A DNA stretch of 64,000 bases from Pimelobacter simplex. GTDB taxonomy: Bacteria > Actinomycetota > Actinomycetes > Propionibacteriales > Nocardioidaceae. Both the position numbers and the translations under genes were made by a program. The notes beneath the pieces were generated by a model. It searched no databases. It had not been told where the DNA came from and was given only the letters and a program-made list of their open reading frames with translations. Positions within the stretch are counted from its first letter, which is position 1; the number at the start of each line of letters is the position of its first letter. Shown here piece by piece: positions 10,231 to 19,799 of the stretch. The DNA lies in assembly GCF_900114845.1 (NCBI RefSeq), contig NZ_FOUK01000003.1, forward strand, positions 1 through 64,000. The letters are read 5' to 3'.

Positions 10231-10249
10231 ATGACCAGGAGGGATGCCC

Positions 10250-11365
10250 ATGCGCGTCGGCGTGCCCAAGGAAGTCAAGAACCACGAGTACCGGGTGGCG
10301 ATCACGCCGATCGGGGTGCACGAGCTGGTGGCGCACGGCCACGAGGTCGTGGTCCAGACGGGGGCCGGCGTCGGCTCCTCGATCACCGACGACGACTACG
10401 TCGCGGCCGGCGCGACGATCCTGCCCGACGCCGACGCGGTGTGGGGCAGCGCCGAGATGGTCCTCAAGGTCAAGGAGCCGGTGGCCGAGGAGTACCACCG
10501 GATGCGGGAGGGGCAGGTGCTCTTCACCTACCTCCACCTGGCCGCCGACAAGGTGCTGACCGAAGAGCTCGTCGCCCGCAAGGTGACCGCGATCGCCTAC
10601 GAGACCGTGCAGCTGCCCTCGGGCGCGCTGCCGCTGCTCTACCCGATGTCCGAGGTGGCCGGCTGCCTGGCGCCCCAGGTCGGCGCCTACTCGCTGATGA
10701 AGGCCCAGGGCGGCCGCGGCGTGCTCATGGGCGGTGTGGGCGGCGTCGCCAACGCCAAGGTCGTCATCATCGGTGCCGGCGTCTCCGGCCAGAACGCGGC
10801 CAACATCGCGCTCGGCATGGGGGCGGACGTCACGCTGCTCGACACCGACCTCGACAAGCTGCGGATGTCGTTCTGGCGCTACAACAACCGGGTGCACGGC
10901 CTGGCCTCGTCGAAGCTGACCCTCGAGCAGCAGGTCATGGAGGCCGACCTGGTCATCGGTGCGGTGCTGATCCCCGGCGCGGCGGCGCCGAAGCTGGTCT
11001 CCAACGACCTCGTCTCGCGGATGAAGCCCGGCTCGGTGCTCGTCGACATCGCGGTCGACCAGGGTGGCTGCTTCGAGGACACGCACCCGACCACGCATGC
11101 CGACCCGACCTACCAGGTGCACGGCTCGACGTTCTACTGCGTGGCGAACATGCCGGGTGCGGTTCCGAACACGTCGACCTACGCGCTGACCAACGCCACG
11201 CTGCCGTACGCCGTCGCGCTGGCCGACAAGGGATGGCGCGAGGCCTGCCGGGCCGACGCCAGTCTCGCGCTGGGCCTCAACACCCACGCCGGCCTGCTGA
11301 CCAACGCCCCCGTCGGCGAGGCCACGGGGATCGCGTCGGTGCCGACCGCGGAGGCGCTAGCCTGA
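10250..11365 (+). CDS. ald: Alanine dehydrogenase
   Basis: A 371-residue NAD-dependent L-alanine dehydrogenase (alanine to pyruvate and ammonia). It starts [20 protein letters not shown] and has the NAD-binding segment [20 protein letters not shown] and the conserved [20 protein letters not shown] block. ATG 10250 is preferred over ATG 10244 because the Shine-Dalgarno AGGAGGG at 10237-10243 is 6 nt from it and similarity begins at MRVG. The gene is probably controlled by the Lrp-type regulator upstream. It is not part of the corresponding Mycobacterium cluster, so lrp-ald looks inserted between the Nudix gene and xerD. Confidence 0.96.
   Translation: MRVGVPKEVKNHEYRVAITPIGVHELVAHGHEVVVQTGAGVGSSITDDDYVAAGATILPDADAVWGSAEMVLKVKEPVAEEYHRMREGQVLFTYLHLAADKVLTEELVARKVTAIAYETVQLPSGALPLLYPMSEVAGCLAPQVGAYSLMKAQGGRGVLMGGVGGVANAKVVIIGAGVSGQNAANIALGMGADVTLLDTDLDKLRMSFWRYNNRVHGLASSKLTLEQQVMEADLVIGAVLIPGAAAPKLVSNDLVSRMKPGSVLVDIAVDQGGCFEDTHPTTHADPTYQVHGSTFYCVANMPGAVPNTSTYALTNATLPYAVALADKGWREACRADASLALGLNTHAGLLTNAPVGEATGIASVPTAEALA
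11358..11363 (+). promoter_or_regulatory. -10 box (TAGCCT) of xerD, leaderless
   Basis: TAGCCT overlaps the last codons and stop of ald and is followed by six bases (GACCGG) and the GTG start at 11370. Confidence 0.55.
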
Positions 11366-11369
11366 CCGG

Positions 11370-12338
11370 GTGAGTGCGATAGGTGCGGTGGATCGGGCGG
11401 TCCGCACCTATCTCGACCACCTGTCCGTCGAGAAGGGGCTCGCGGTCAACACGCTGACGTCCTACCGGCGCGACCTGCGGCGCTACCGCGCGCACCTGGC
11501 GGCCGAGGGGATCACCTCGCTCGACCAGGTCACCGAGGCGACCGTCACCGAGTTCCTGATGCGGCTGCGCGAGGGCGACGCCGACCACCCGCCGCTGAGC
11601 GCGTCGAGCGCGGCCCGCACGGTGGTCGCGGTGCGCGGCTTCCACAAGTTCGCTGTCGCCGACGGGCTCGCCGCGGTCGACCCGGCCGCGGGGGTCAAGC
11701 CGCCGAGCCCGGCCAAGCGGCTGCCCAAGGCGCTGCCGCTGGCCGACGTCGAGGCGATCCTCGAGGCGGCCGGCGCTGCCGACACCCCGCTCGCGCTGCG
11801 CGATCGGGCGCTGCTGGAGGTCCTCTACGGCACGGGGGCGCGGATCTCCGAGGCGGTCGGCCTCGACGTCGACGACGTCAGCCACCTCGCCGTCCCCGAG
11901 CTCGACCAGGCCGACGCCACCGTGCTGCTGCGCGGCAAGGGCGGCAAGGAGCGGCTGGTTCCGGTCGGCTCGTACGCGCGGGCCGCGCTGGCGGCGTACC
12001 TGGTGCGGGGGCGGCCGGCGCTGGTCGGGGTCTCGACCGGCTCGACCAGCGGTGGCGCGCTGTTCCTCAACTCGCGCGGCGGCCGGCTGAGCCGCCAGTC
12101 GGCGTGGGCGGTGCTGGTCAAGGCCGCCGAGCGTGCCGGCGTCACCCGCGACGTCTCGCCGCACACCCTGCGCCACTCGTTCGCCACGCACCTGCTCGAC
12201 GGCGGCGCCGACGTCCGGGTGGTCCAGGAGCTGCTGGGCCACGCGTCGGTCACCACGACGCAGGTCTACACGCTCGTCACCGTCGACAACCTGCGTGAGG
12301 TCTTCGCGACCGCGCACCCGAGGGCCCGCCATGGCTGA
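11370..12338 (+). CDS. xerD: Site-specific tyrosine recombinase XerD
   Basis: This 322-residue tyrosine recombinase resolves chromosome dimers at dif with XerC. The N-terminal SAM-like domain starts [20 protein letters not shown]. The catalytic domain holds Arg158 ([14 protein letters not shown]), the beta-hairpin Lys ([12 protein letters not shown]), [17 protein letters not shown] and the nucleophile Tyr in TTTQVYT. The position after the Nudix gene matches Rv1701. A -10 box six bases before GTG 11370 fixes this start. It overlaps the helicase gene by 8 bp. Confidence 0.93.
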   Translation: MSAIGAVDRAVRTYLDHLSVEKGLAVNTLTSYRRDLRRYRAHLAAEGITSLDQVTEATVTEFLMRLREGDADHPPLSASSAARTVVAVRGFHKFAVADGLAAVDPAAGVKPPSPAKRLPKALPLADVEAILEAAGAADTPLALRDRALLEVLYGTGARISEAVGLDVDDVSHLAVPELDQADATVLLRGKGGKERLVPVGSYARAALAAYLVRGRPALVGVSTGSTSGGALFLNSRGGRLSRQSAWAVLVKAAERAGVTRDVSPHTLRHSFATHLLDGGADVRVVQELLGHASVTTTQVYTLVTVDNLREVFATAHPRARHG

Positions 12339-14841
12339 CGCCTACGACCGCATCCTGGAGCACGCCGAGAGCCAGGGGCTCACGCTCTACCCGCACCAGG
12401 AGGACGCGATCCTGGCGCTGCTCGCCGGCGACAACGTCGTGCTCGCGACGCCGACGGGGTCGGGCAAGTCGCTGGTGGCGATGGCCGCCGCGATGGGTGC
12501 GATCGCCGACGACCGGGTGACGTTCTACACCGCGCCGATCAAGGCGCTGGTCAGCGAGAAGTTCTTCGACCTGGTCGAGGTGTTCGGCGCGGCGGACGTC
12601 GGCATGCTCACCGGCGACGTCGCGGTCAACGCCGACGCGCCCATCATCTGCTGCACCGCCGAGGTGCTGGCCAACATCGCGCTGCGCGAGGGCTCGGCCG
12701 CCGACGTGGGCATGGTCGTGATGGACGAGTTCCACTTCTACGGCGAGCCGGGCCGCGGCTGGGCCTGGCAGGTGCCGCTCATCGAGCTGCCCCAGGCGCA
12801 GTTCCTGCTCATGTCGGCCACGCTCGGCGACACCACCGAGCTCGGCGCCGACCTGACCCGCCGCAACGGCCGCGAGACCACGATCGTCGACGACGCCGAG
12901 CGCCCGGTGCCGCTCGACTTCACCTGGTCGCTGGAACCGATGGGGGAGAAGCTCGAGGAGCTCGTCACCACCGGCCAGGGCCCCGTGTACGTCGTCCACT
13001 TCACCCAGGCCGCCGCGGTCGAGCACGCGGTGTCGCTGCTCAGCGGGCCGGGGCGCCTGGACACCGTGCTGCCCAAGGACCGCAAGGAGCAGATCGCCGA
13101 GAGGATCGCCGGGGTCCGCTTCGCTGCCGGCTTCGGCCAGTCGCTCAACAAGCTGCTGCGGCAGGGGATCGGCGTCCACCACGCGGGCATGCTGCCGCGC
13201 TACCGGCGCCTGGTCGAGCAGCTCGCGCAGGCCGGCCTGCTCACCGTCATCTGCGGCACCGACACGCTCGGCGTCGGCATCAACGTGCCGATCCGCACCG
13301 TGCTGTTCACCGGGCTGGCCAAGTTCGACGGGTCGCGGCAGCGGGTGCTGCGCACGCGCGAGTTCCTCCAGATCGCCGGGCGTGCGGGCCGGGCCGGCTT
13401 CGACACGGCCGGGTACGTCGTCGTCCAGGCGCCCGAGCACGTGATCGACAACGAGAAGGCCAAGGCCAAGTCCGAGGCCAAGAACGCCGCCAACCCCAAG
13501 AAGAAGTCCAAGCCCCAGCTGCGCAAGCCGCCCGAGGGCACGGTCGTGTGGAGCGAGCAGACCTTCGAGAAGCTGGTGGCCGGCAAGCCCGACCCGCTCA
13601 AGTCGCAGATGAAGGTCGACAACGCGATGCTGGTCAACGTCCTGTCCCGCGAGGAGGACGCGTTCCCAGTGATGCGGCGGCTGCTCATGGACAACCACGA
13701 GGAGCGGCGCAGCCAGCTGCGCCTGGCCAAGCGCGCGGTCCGGCTGGCCCGCAGCCTGGTCACCTCCGAGGTGCTGACCCGGCTCGACGAGGTCGACGCG
13801 TTCGGCCGGCGCTACGTGCTCACCGAGGCGCTCCCGGTGGACTTCGCGCTCAACCAGCCGCTCTCGCACTTCGCGCTCGCGGTGCTCGACGTGCTCGACC
13901 CCGACAGCGAGACGTTCATGCTCGACGTGGTCTCGGTCGTCGAGGCCACGCTCGAGGCACCCCGCCCCCTGCTCATGGCCCAGCGCCACCAGGCGCGCGG
14001 CGAGGCGATCGCGGCGCTCAAGGCCGACGGCGTCGAGTACGACGAGCGGATGACCCTCGTCGAGGACATCACCTGGCCCGAGCCGCTGAGCGACCTGCTC
14101 GAACCGCTCTTCGAGACCTACCGCGAGCGCCACCCCTGGCTCTCGCCGGACGCGCTCGCGCCCAAGTCGGTCGTGCGCGAGATGTGGGAGCAGGGCATGG
14201 GGTTCACCGACCTCGTCTCGCGCTACCAGGTGGCGCGCTCCGAGGGACTGGTGCTGCGCTACCTGACCGACGCCTACCGGGCGCTGCGCCAGACCGTGCC
14301 GGCGTCCTTCCGGAGCGAGGAGCTGGAGCTCCTCGTCGACTGGCTGGGCGAGACCGTGCGCCAGGTCGACTCCTCGCTGCTCGACGAGTGGGAGGCGCTC
14401 AACGACCCCGCGCACGCCTCGCGCGAGGTCAGCCACCACGCGCCCCCGCCACCGCCGCGTCCGCTCAGCCAGCAGGGCCGGGTCTTCGACGTCATGGTGC
14501 GCAACGCGATGTGGCGCCGGGTCGAGCTGTTCGCCCGCGACGACGTCCCCGGCCTGGCCGCGCTCGACGCGGGCGGCGACTACGGCGAGAAGGAGTGGGA
14601 CGCCGCGCTCGAGGCCTACTTCACCGAGCACGACCGGCTGCTCACCGACGCCGACGCGCGCGGCCCGGTGCTGCTCACGGTCGAGAAGCGGCCGGGCGGC
14701 ACGTGGGAGGCGACCCAGACGCTGCACGACCCGGACGGCAACCACGACTGGGTGATCGTCGCCGACGTCGACCTCGCGGCCAGCGACGAGGCGGGGGAGG
14801 CCGTCGTCCGGACGGTCGACGTGCGCTCGCTCACCGACTGA
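12331..14841 (+). CDS. DEAD/DEAH-box helicase with DUF3516, Ski2/Mtr4-like
   Basis: An 836-residue superfamily 2 helicase. A Q-motif-like start ([19 protein letters not shown]) is followed by Walker [13 protein letters not shown] at about residues 43-54, the DEFH box ([12 protein letters not shown]), motif [13 protein letters not shown] and a helicase C domain with the Arg-rich motif [19 protein letters not shown]. The rest is the actinobacterial DUF3516 module. A Lys-rich linker lies at about residues 375-395 ([20 protein letters not shown]). The fold suggests RNA unwinding or decay; no partner is evident. It starts inside the end of xerD (8-bp overlap), so it is probably co-transcribed and translationally coupled. 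Confidence 0.85.
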   Translation: MADAYDRILEHAESQGLTLYPHQEDAILALLAGDNVVLATPTGSGKSLVAMAAAMGAIADDRVTFYTAPIKALVSEKFFDLVEVFGAADVGMLTGDVAVNADAPIICCTAEVLANIALREGSAADVGMVVMDEFHFYGEPGRGWAWQVPLIELPQAQFLLMSATLGDTTELGADLTRRNGRETTIVDDAERPVPLDFTWSLEPMGEKLEELVTTGQGPVYVVHFTQAAAVEHAVSLLSGPGRLDTVLPKDRKEQIAERIAGVRFAAGFGQSLNKLLRQGIGVHHAGMLPRYRRLVEQLAQAGLLTVICGTDTLGVGINVPIRTVLFTGLAKFDGSRQRVLRTREFLQIAGRAGRAGFDTAGYVVVQAPEHVIDNEKAKAKSEAKNAANPKKKSKPQLRKPPEGTVVWSEQTFEKLVAGKPDPLKSQMKVDNAMLVNVLSREEDAFPVMRRLLMDNHEERRSQLRLAKRAVRLARSLVTSEVLTRLDEVDAFGRRYVLTEALPVDFALNQPLSHFALAVLDVLDPDSETFMLDVVSVVEATLEAPRPLLMAQRHQARGEAIAALKADGVEYDERMTLVEDITWPEPLSDLLEPLFETYRERHPWLSPDALAPKSVVREMWEQGMGFTDLVSRYQVARSEGLVLRYLTDAYRALRQTVPASFRSEELELLVDWLGETVRQVDSSLLDEWEALNDPAHASREVSHHAPPPPPRPLSQQGRVFDVMVRNAMWRRVELFARDDVPGLAALDAGGDYGEKEWDAALEAYFTEHDRLLTDADARGPVLLTVEKRPGGTWEATQTLHDPDGNHDWVIVADVDLAASDEAGEAVVRTVDVRSLTD

Positions 14842-14950
14842 CGAACGCTGCGGCGCGCCTCCAGAATGTCGCCGTGTCGACATTGTTGGATGGAGGGGTC
14901 ACGGGCTCTGGGGAAGGAGCCCGACCACAACACACGTGAGGTGAGCCACC

Positions 14951-15964
14951 ATGGTCGGTGGAATCTACGGAGGATCCAGCGCGCCGGACATGCCGCCGCG
15001 GGCACCGATCCCGACGCCCGGCAACGACGTCCCGCTGGGGACGGAGGATGCGATGACCCTGCAGTTCCCGGTTCCGGAGCGCGAGCCGGAGCCCAGCCGC
15101 GTCTCGGTGCAGACCGTGTCCGGCGACCTCGGCCCGACCGGGCGCCCGATGCCCGTGCTGCCCGACCCGAAGCCGGTCGTCCAGCACGGCAACGCGCGCG
15201 TGATCTCGATGTGCAACCAGAAGGGCGGCGTCGGCAAGACGACGACCACGATCAACCTGGGTGCCGCGCTGGCCGAGTTCGGCCGCAAGGTGCTGCTGGT
15301 CGACTTCGACCCGCAGGGCTCGCTCTCGGTGGGCCTCGGGCTCAACCCGCACGAGATGGAGCTGACCGTCTACAACCTGCTGATGGACCCCGAGACGCGC
15401 CTCGACGAGGTCGTCGTCCCCTCGGGTGTGCCCGGCATGGACCTGCTGCCCTCCAACATCGACCTGTCGGCCGCCGAGGTGCAGCTGGTCCACGAGGTCG
15501 CCCGCGAGCAGACCCTGCAGCGCGTGCTGGCGCCCGCCATCGCCGAGTACGACGTGATCCTCATCGACTGCCAGCCCTCGCTGGGCCTGCTGACGGTCAA
15601 CGCGCTGACCGCCTCGCACGGCGTCATCGTGCCGCTGGAGTGCGAGTACTTCGCGCTGCGCGGGGTCGCGCTGCTCAAGGCGACCATCGACAAGGTCAAG
15701 CAGCGCCTCAACCCGAACCTCGAGGTCGACGGCGTCCTCGGCACCATGTACGACGGCCGCACGCTCCACGGCCGCGAGGTGCTCGAGCGCCTGGTCCAGG
15801 CCTGGGGCGACCAGGTCTTCCACACGGTCATCCGCCGCACCGTGAAGTTCTCCGACTCCACCGTCGCAGGCGAGCCGATCACGTCGTACGCCTCCGGGTC
15901 GAGTGGAGCGGAGGCGTACCGGCAGCTCGCGAAGGAGGTGGCGCTGCGGTGCCCCGACGTGTGA
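14951..15964 (+). CDS. ParA/Soj family ATPase (condensin-linked, Rv1708-type)
   Basis: A 337-residue ParA-family ATPase. A disordered Pro-rich N-terminal extension of about 80 residues precedes the deviant Walker A (CNQKGGVGKTTTTINLG, residues 88-104). Motif A' is VLLVDFDPQGSLSVGLGL and the Walker B-like segment is VILIDCQPSLGLLTVNAL. It is not the oriC-linked ParA: it sits directly before scpA-scpB, as does Rv1708, so a role in chromosome organisation with condensin is likely. ATG 14951 has GAGGTGAG a few bases upstream. Its end overlaps the next small gene. Confidence 0.9.
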   Translation: MVGGIYGGSSAPDMPPRAPIPTPGNDVPLGTEDAMTLQFPVPEREPEPSRVSVQTVSGDLGPTGRPMPVLPDPKPVVQHGNARVISMCNQKGGVGKTTTTINLGAALAEFGRKVLLVDFDPQGSLSVGLGLNPHEMELTVYNLLMDPETRLDEVVVPSGVPGMDLLPSNIDLSAAEVQLVHEVAREQTLQRVLAPAIAEYDVILIDCQPSLGLLTVNALTASHGVIVPLECEYFALRGVALLKATIDKVKQRLNPNLEVDGVLGTMYDGRTLHGREVLERLVQAWGDQVFHTVIRRTVKFSDSTVAGEPITSYASGSSGAEAYRQLAKEVALRCPDV

Positions 15965-16314
15965 GCCTGCCTGCCGCGGACGACCTCTTCCGGCCGACCG
16001 CTGACAACGAGGAGCCGACGGCGCGCCGGGGGAAGGTCCGCGCCGTCCCCGATGCCCCCGAACCGGTCGCGCCCGCGCCCGAGGAGGAGCCCCCGAAGGC
16101 CCCCAGCGGCCGGATCCGGCACGACGAGAAGATCACGGTCTACGTCACCTCCGCCGAGCTGATGGAGCTGGAGCAGGCCCGGCTCACCCTGCGGGGCGAG
16201 CACGGCCTGGCCGTCGACCGCGGCCGCCTCGTCCGCGAGGCGCTGCACCTGGTCCTCGGTGAGCTCGAGACCGAAGGAGAGAGCTCCGCGCTGGTCAGGC
16301 GCCTGCGTGAGTGA
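15949..16314 (+). CDS. Small RHH-like protein between parA-like gene and scpA
   Basis: A protein of about 121 residues from GTG 15949, or 117 from GTG 15961. The first ~55 residues are acidic, Pro-rich and probably disordered. The last ~65 start KITVYVTSAELMELEQARLT and continue through DRGRLVREALHLVLGELETE. One beta strand followed by two helices is the ribbon-helix-helix pattern of small DNA-binding partners of ParA ATPases. The AAGGAGG 10 nt before GTG 15949 favours that start. It overlaps both neighbours, so it is made together with the ParA-like ATPase and ScpA. It may load or position the ATPase on DNA; that function is inference. Confidence 0.72.
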   Translation: MPRRVSLPAADDLFRPTADNEEPTARRGKVRAVPDAPEPVAPAPEEEPPKAPSGRIRHDEKITVYVTSAELMELEQARLTLRGEHGLAVDRGRLVREALHLVLGELETEGESSALVRRLRE

Positions 16315-17170
16315 CGACGCCGCCGTGCCCGAGGCCCCGGTCGACGAGACCGGGGCCACGGGCGGCTTCCAGGTGCACCTGGCGAACTTCGACGGCCCCT
16401 TCGACCTGCTGCTGAGCCTGATCTCCAAGCACAAGCTCGACGTCACCGAGATCGCGCTCTCGAAGGTCACCGACGAGTTCATCGCGCACGTCAAGAACCT
16501 CCCCGACAGCGACCTCGAGGAGACGACGTCGTTCCTCCTCGTCGCCGCGACCCTGCTCGACCTCAAGGCCGCGCGGCTGCTGCCGGCCGGCGACGTCGAG
16601 GACGAGGAGGACCTGGCCCTGCTCGAGGCGCGCGATCTGCTCTTCGCGCGGCTGCTGCAGTACAAGGCCTACAAGCAGGTCGCGGCCGTCCTCGACCGGC
16701 GGCTCCAGGCCGAGGCGCGGCGCTACCCGCGCGCGGTCGGTCTCGAGGAGCGCTTCGCCGGGCTGCTGCCCGAGGTGCTCATCGGCATCGGCCTGGAGCA
16801 GTTCGCTGCGCTCGCGGCCAAGGCGATGACGCCCAAGCCCGAGCTCGAGCTGACCCTGCACCACATCCACGCGCCGACGGTGAGCGTGCGCGAGCAGGCC
16901 GCCATCGTGGTCGACCGGCTGCGCCGGAGTGGGACGATGACCTTCCGCGCGCTGTGCGGCGACTCGCCGGACACGCTGACCACGGTGGCCCGCTTCCTCT
17001 CGCTGCTCGAGCTGTTCCGCGAGGGGGTGATCGGCTTCGACCAGATGACGCCGCTGGGCGAGCTCACCGTGCGCTGGACCGGCGACGAGGCGGTCGACGT
17101 GGACGACCTGATCACCGACGAGTTCGACGGGGCGGTCCCGCCCCCGGAGGAGACACCGAGCGATGACTGA
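16307..17170 (+). CDS. scpA: Segregation and condensation protein A (kleisin)
   Basis: A 287-residue ScpA, the kleisin subunit that bridges the SMC heads. The N-terminal signature FQVHLANFDGPFDLLLSLIS is followed by HKLDVTEIALSKVTDEF, and the C-terminal winged helix includes FRALCGDSPDTLTTVARFLSLLELFREGVI. GTG 16307 is chosen because it opens the reading frame inside the end of the preceding gene (8-bp overlap); about 20 poorly conserved residues precede the conserved part. It overlaps scpB by 8 bp. Confidence 0.93.
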   Translation: MSDDAAVPEAPVDETGATGGFQVHLANFDGPFDLLLSLISKHKLDVTEIALSKVTDEFIAHVKNLPDSDLEETTSFLLVAATLLDLKAARLLPAGDVEDEEDLALLEARDLLFARLLQYKAYKQVAAVLDRRLQAEARRYPRAVGLEERFAGLLPEVLIGIGLEQFAALAAKAMTPKPELELTLHHIHAPTVSVREQAAIVVDRLRRSGTMTFRALCGDSPDTLTTVARFLSLLELFREGVIGFDQMTPLGELTVRWTGDEAVDVDDLITDEFDGAVPPPEETPSDD

Positions 17171-17795
17171 AGAGACCGACGAGCCCGGCGCCCCGCTCCT
17201 CGAGCTGCGCCCCGCGCTCGAGGCGGTGCTCATGGTCGCCGACCAGCCGCTGGACGAGCTCGCGCTCGCCACCGCGGTCGGCTACCCGGCCCCCGAGGTG
17301 GTCGCGGCGCTCGGCGCCCTCGCTGCCGAGTACGACGAGCAGGGCCGCGGCTTCGAGCTGCGCAACGTCGCCGGCGGCTGGCGCTACTCCACGCGCGACG
17401 AGTTCGCGCCCGTCGTCGAGGCGTTCGTGCTCGAGGGCCAGCAGGCCCGGCTCACCCAGGCCGCGCTCGAGACGCTCGCCGTCGTCGCCTACCAGCAGCC
17501 CGTCTCGCGGGCCCGGGTCTCGGCGGTGCGCGGCGTCAACGTCGACGGCGTGATGCGCACCCTGCTCAACCGCGGCCTGGTCGAGGAGGCCGGGCAGGAC
17601 GGCGAGCACGGGGCCACGCTCTACCGCACGACGTCGTACTTCCTGGAGCGGATCGGCATCGTCTCGCTCGACGAGCTGCCCGACCTGGCCCCGCACCTGC
17701 CCGACCTGGCCGAGGTCGAGGAGGAGCTCGCGCCGACGCCGACCCCCGAGCCGCAGCCCGACGACCAGAACGAGGACACCCCTGATGACGCGTGA
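17163..17795 (+). CDS. scpB: Segregation and condensation protein B
   Basis: A 210-residue ScpB with two winged-helix domains, shown by LRPALEAVLMVADQPLDELAL and by RLTQAALETLAVVAYQQPVS leading into RGVNVDGVMRTLLNRGLVEE. It partners ScpA in the SMC condensin. The acidic Pro-rich tail (about 25 residues) is probably disordered. It overlaps scpA by 8 bp and rluB by 11 bp, so the three are translated as a coupled unit. Confidence 0.95.
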   Translation: MTEETDEPGAPLLELRPALEAVLMVADQPLDELALATAVGYPAPEVVAALGALAAEYDEQGRGFELRNVAGGWRYSTRDEFAPVVEAFVLEGQQARLTQAALETLAVVAYQQPVSRARVSAVRGVNVDGVMRTLLNRGLVEEAGQDGEHGATLYRTTSYFLERIGIVSLDELPDLAPHLPDLAEVEEELAPTPTPEPQPDDQNEDTPDDA

Positions 17796-18537
17796 GATCG
17801 CCGTCGACGACGACGGCCAGATCCGCCTGCAGAAGCTGCTCGCCCAGTCCGGCGTGGCCTCGCGCCGCCGCTGCGAGGAGCTCATGCTCGCCGGCGAGGT
17901 GGAGGTCGACGGCGAGGTCGTCACCCGGCTCGGCACGAAGGTCGACCCGCGCACCGCGGTGATCAAGGTGTCCGGCAAGCGGCTGCCGCCGATCTCCGAC
18001 CACGTCTACCTGGTGCTCAACAAGCCGCGCGGGGTGGTCTCCACGATGTCCGACCCGCAGGGCCGGCCCACGCTGACCGACCTCGTCGCCGACCGCGCCG
18101 AGCGGCTCTTCCACGTCGGCCGGCTCGACACCGACACCTCCGGCCTGCTCCTGCTCACCAACGACGGCGAGTTCGCGCACCGCATGGCGCACCCGTCGTT
18201 CGAGGTCGAGAAGACCTACGTCGCCGAGGTCGCCGGCCGCCTCGACAAGGCGACGCTCGCCGACCTGCTCGCCGGGGTCACCCTCGACGACGGCCCGGTC
18301 CAGGTGCGCCGCGCCCGGATCCTCGCCACCGCGGCCGACAAGTCGATCGTCGAGCTGGTCATCCACGAGGGCCGCAACCGGATCGTGCGCCGCCTGCTCG
18401 ACCAGGTGGGCCACCCGGTGCGCCAGCTGAGCCGCACGAGGTTCGGCCCGATCGAGCTCGGCACGCTCCGCAGCGGCACGCTGCGCGAGCTCTCCGACGA
18501 CGAGCTCGGCACGCTGCTGGAGCTGGTCGGTCTCTAG
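17785..18537 (+). CDS. rluB: 23S rRNA pseudouridine synthase, RluB/RsuA family
   Basis: A 250-residue pseudouridine synthase. The N-terminal S4 domain is IRLQKLLAQSGVASRRRCEE. The catalytic motif is HVGRLDTDTSGLLLLTNDGE, whose first Asp is the nucleophile, and a KTYVAEV strand and a C-terminal GRNRIVRRLLDQVGHPV block follow. The expected target is the helix around position 2605 of 23S rRNA, by family. The order scpA-scpB-rluB matches Rv1709-Rv1711. Confidence 0.92.
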   Translation: MTREIAVDDDGQIRLQKLLAQSGVASRRRCEELMLAGEVEVDGEVVTRLGTKVDPRTAVIKVSGKRLPPISDHVYLVLNKPRGVVSTMSDPQGRPTLTDLVADRAERLFHVGRLDTDTSGLLLLTNDGEFAHRMAHPSFEVEKTYVAEVAGRLDKATLADLLAGVTLDDGPVQVRRARILATAADKSIVELVIHEGRNRIVRRLLDQVGHPVRQLSRTRFGPIELGTLRSGTLRELSDDELGTLLELVGL

Positions 18538-18540
18538 ACC

Positions 18541-18546
18541 TACCGT
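18541..18546 (+). promoter_or_regulatory. -10 box (TACCGT) of the AraC-type gene, leaderless
   Basis: TACCGT is followed by GGGTGG and GTG 18553, a 6-nt spacing. Confidence 0.55.
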
Positions 18547-18552
18547 GGGTGG

Positions 18553-19392
18553 GTGATCCCGGTCTCCGCGGTGCCGCCCGCCCTGCGGCGCTACGTCGTC
18601 TCCCGGATCCCCTATGACGTCGACTTCGGCGGGCCCGGCGTCCACCGCGGCCTGCCGTCGACCACGCTCACCTTCGTGCTGCCGCTCGACGAGCCGATCC
18701 GGGTGTCGTGGGCCGGGCGTGAGGACACGCTGCACGCCGGCTGGGCGTCGCTCTCCGGGCTGCACACCGCCCCGGCGGCCATCCACCACACGGGGACCCA
18801 GCGCGGCGTCCAGCTCGCGCTGACGGTCGAGGGCGCGCGGGTCCTGCTCGGGCGCCCGGCGGCCGACCTGGCGGGTGCGCTGACCGATCTCGACGAGGCG
18901 GACGTCGTCCCGCGTGCGCTGCGCGAGCTGCCGGAGCGGCTGCACGGCACGCCGTCCTGGGCCGCCCGGGTGGCCCTCGTCGACCGGACCCTCGCGGCGC
19001 TCGCCGCACGGGCCGGCGACCCCGCGCCGCGTGCGGAGGTCGCGCGAGCGCTGGGCCTGCTCACCTCGGGGGCGCGGGTCACCGACGTCGCCGCCGACGT
19101 CGGCTTCAGCCGGCGCCGGCTCTCCAGCCTCGTGCAGGCCGAGTGCGGGCTCTCGCCCAAGGCGTTCCAGCGGGTGGCCCGGTTCGAGGCGGCGCGCCGG
19201 CTGCTCGGCGTCCGGCCGCTGGCCGAGGTCGCGACGGTGTGCGGCTACAGCGACCAGGCCCACCTGACCCGCGAGTGGCGCGCGCTGGCGGGCTGCACGC
19301 CGACGACCTGGCTGCGCGAGGAGTTCCCGTTCGTTCAAGACCGCGCCGCCGCCGGGGGAGCAGGCTCGGGTCATGACCACGAGCACGAGTGA
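18553..19392 (+). CDS. AraC family transcriptional regulator
   Basis: A 279-residue regulator with a cupin-like N-terminal sensing domain and two C-terminal helix-turn-helix units: VTDVAADVGFSRRRLSSLVQ near residues 176-195 and LAEVATVCGYSDQAHLTREW near 222-241. The family activates or represses small metabolic modules. It lies 15 bp after rluB but has its own -10 box, and it overlaps the VOC gene by 20 bp, so those two form a module inserted into the conserved rluB-tyrA order. The ligand is unknown. Confidence 0.88.
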   Translation: MIPVSAVPPALRRYVVSRIPYDVDFGGPGVHRGLPSTTLTFVLPLDEPIRVSWAGREDTLHAGWASLSGLHTAPAAIHHTGTQRGVQLALTVEGARVLLGRPAADLAGALTDLDEADVVPRALRELPERLHGTPSWAARVALVDRTLAALAARAGDPAPRAEVARALGLLTSGARVTDVAADVGFSRRRLSSLVQAECGLSPKAFQRVARFEAARRLLGVRPLAEVATVCGYSDQAHLTREWRALAGCTPTTWLREEFPFVQDRAAAGGAGSGHDHEHE

Positions 19393-19777
19393 CCAGGCAG
19401 CGACCGTCCGGCTCTGGCCGGCCCTCCAGTTCCGCGACGTCGACGCGATGACCGCGTGGCTGGGGGCGATCGGCTTCGTCGAGCACGCGACGCACCGCGA
19501 CGAGTCCGGCACCGTCGTCCACGCCGAGTGGCTGTGGCCAGGCGGTGGCGGGCTGATGTTCGGCGCCGTGCGGGACGAGAGCCCGTTGCAGCCGGCCGGC
19601 CACGGCGCGGCCTACCTCGTCACCGACGACCCCGACGCCGTCTTCGACGCCGCGGTCGCGGCAGGCGCCACGGTGCAGCGCGCGATGGTCGACCAGGACT
19701 ACGGCGGCCGCGGCGGCAGCGTGCGCGACCCCGAGGGCAACCACTGGTCGTTCGGGTCCTACCAGCCGGGCGGCTGA
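19373..19777 (+). CDS. VOC (glyoxalase/bleomycin-resistance) family protein
   Basis: A 134-residue vicinal-oxygen-chelate fold protein. It begins with LQFRDVDAMTAWLGAIGFVE, has the paired half ending DQDYGGRGGSVRDPEGNHWSFGSY, and follows the usual beta-alpha-beta3 pattern twice. Possible metal ligands are His near residue 41 (TVVHAEWLW) and a Glu in the last motif. It may be a small-molecule binding or detoxifying protein; the substrate is unknown. It overlaps the AraC-type regulator by 20 bp and is probably controlled by it. Confidence 0.82.
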   Translation: MTTSTSDQAATVRLWPALQFRDVDAMTAWLGAIGFVEHATHRDESGTVVHAEWLWPGGGGLMFGAVRDESPLQPAGHGAAYLVTDDPDAVFDAAVAAGATVQRAMVDQDYGGRGGSVRDPEGNHWSFGSYQPGG

Positions 19778-19786
19778 GCCGTCCTC

Positions 19787-19792
19787 TAGCCT
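19787..19792 (+). promoter_or_regulatory. -10 box (TAGCCT) of tyrA, leaderless
   Basis: TAGCCT is followed by seven bases (TTCCTGC) and GTG 19800. Confidence 0.55.
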
Positions 19793-19799
19793 TTCCTGC

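Noticed and set aside
12277..14883. An 868-codon minus-strand frame opposite the helicase
   Set aside because: Composition artefact opposite a conserved helicase gene; no motif or ribosome site.
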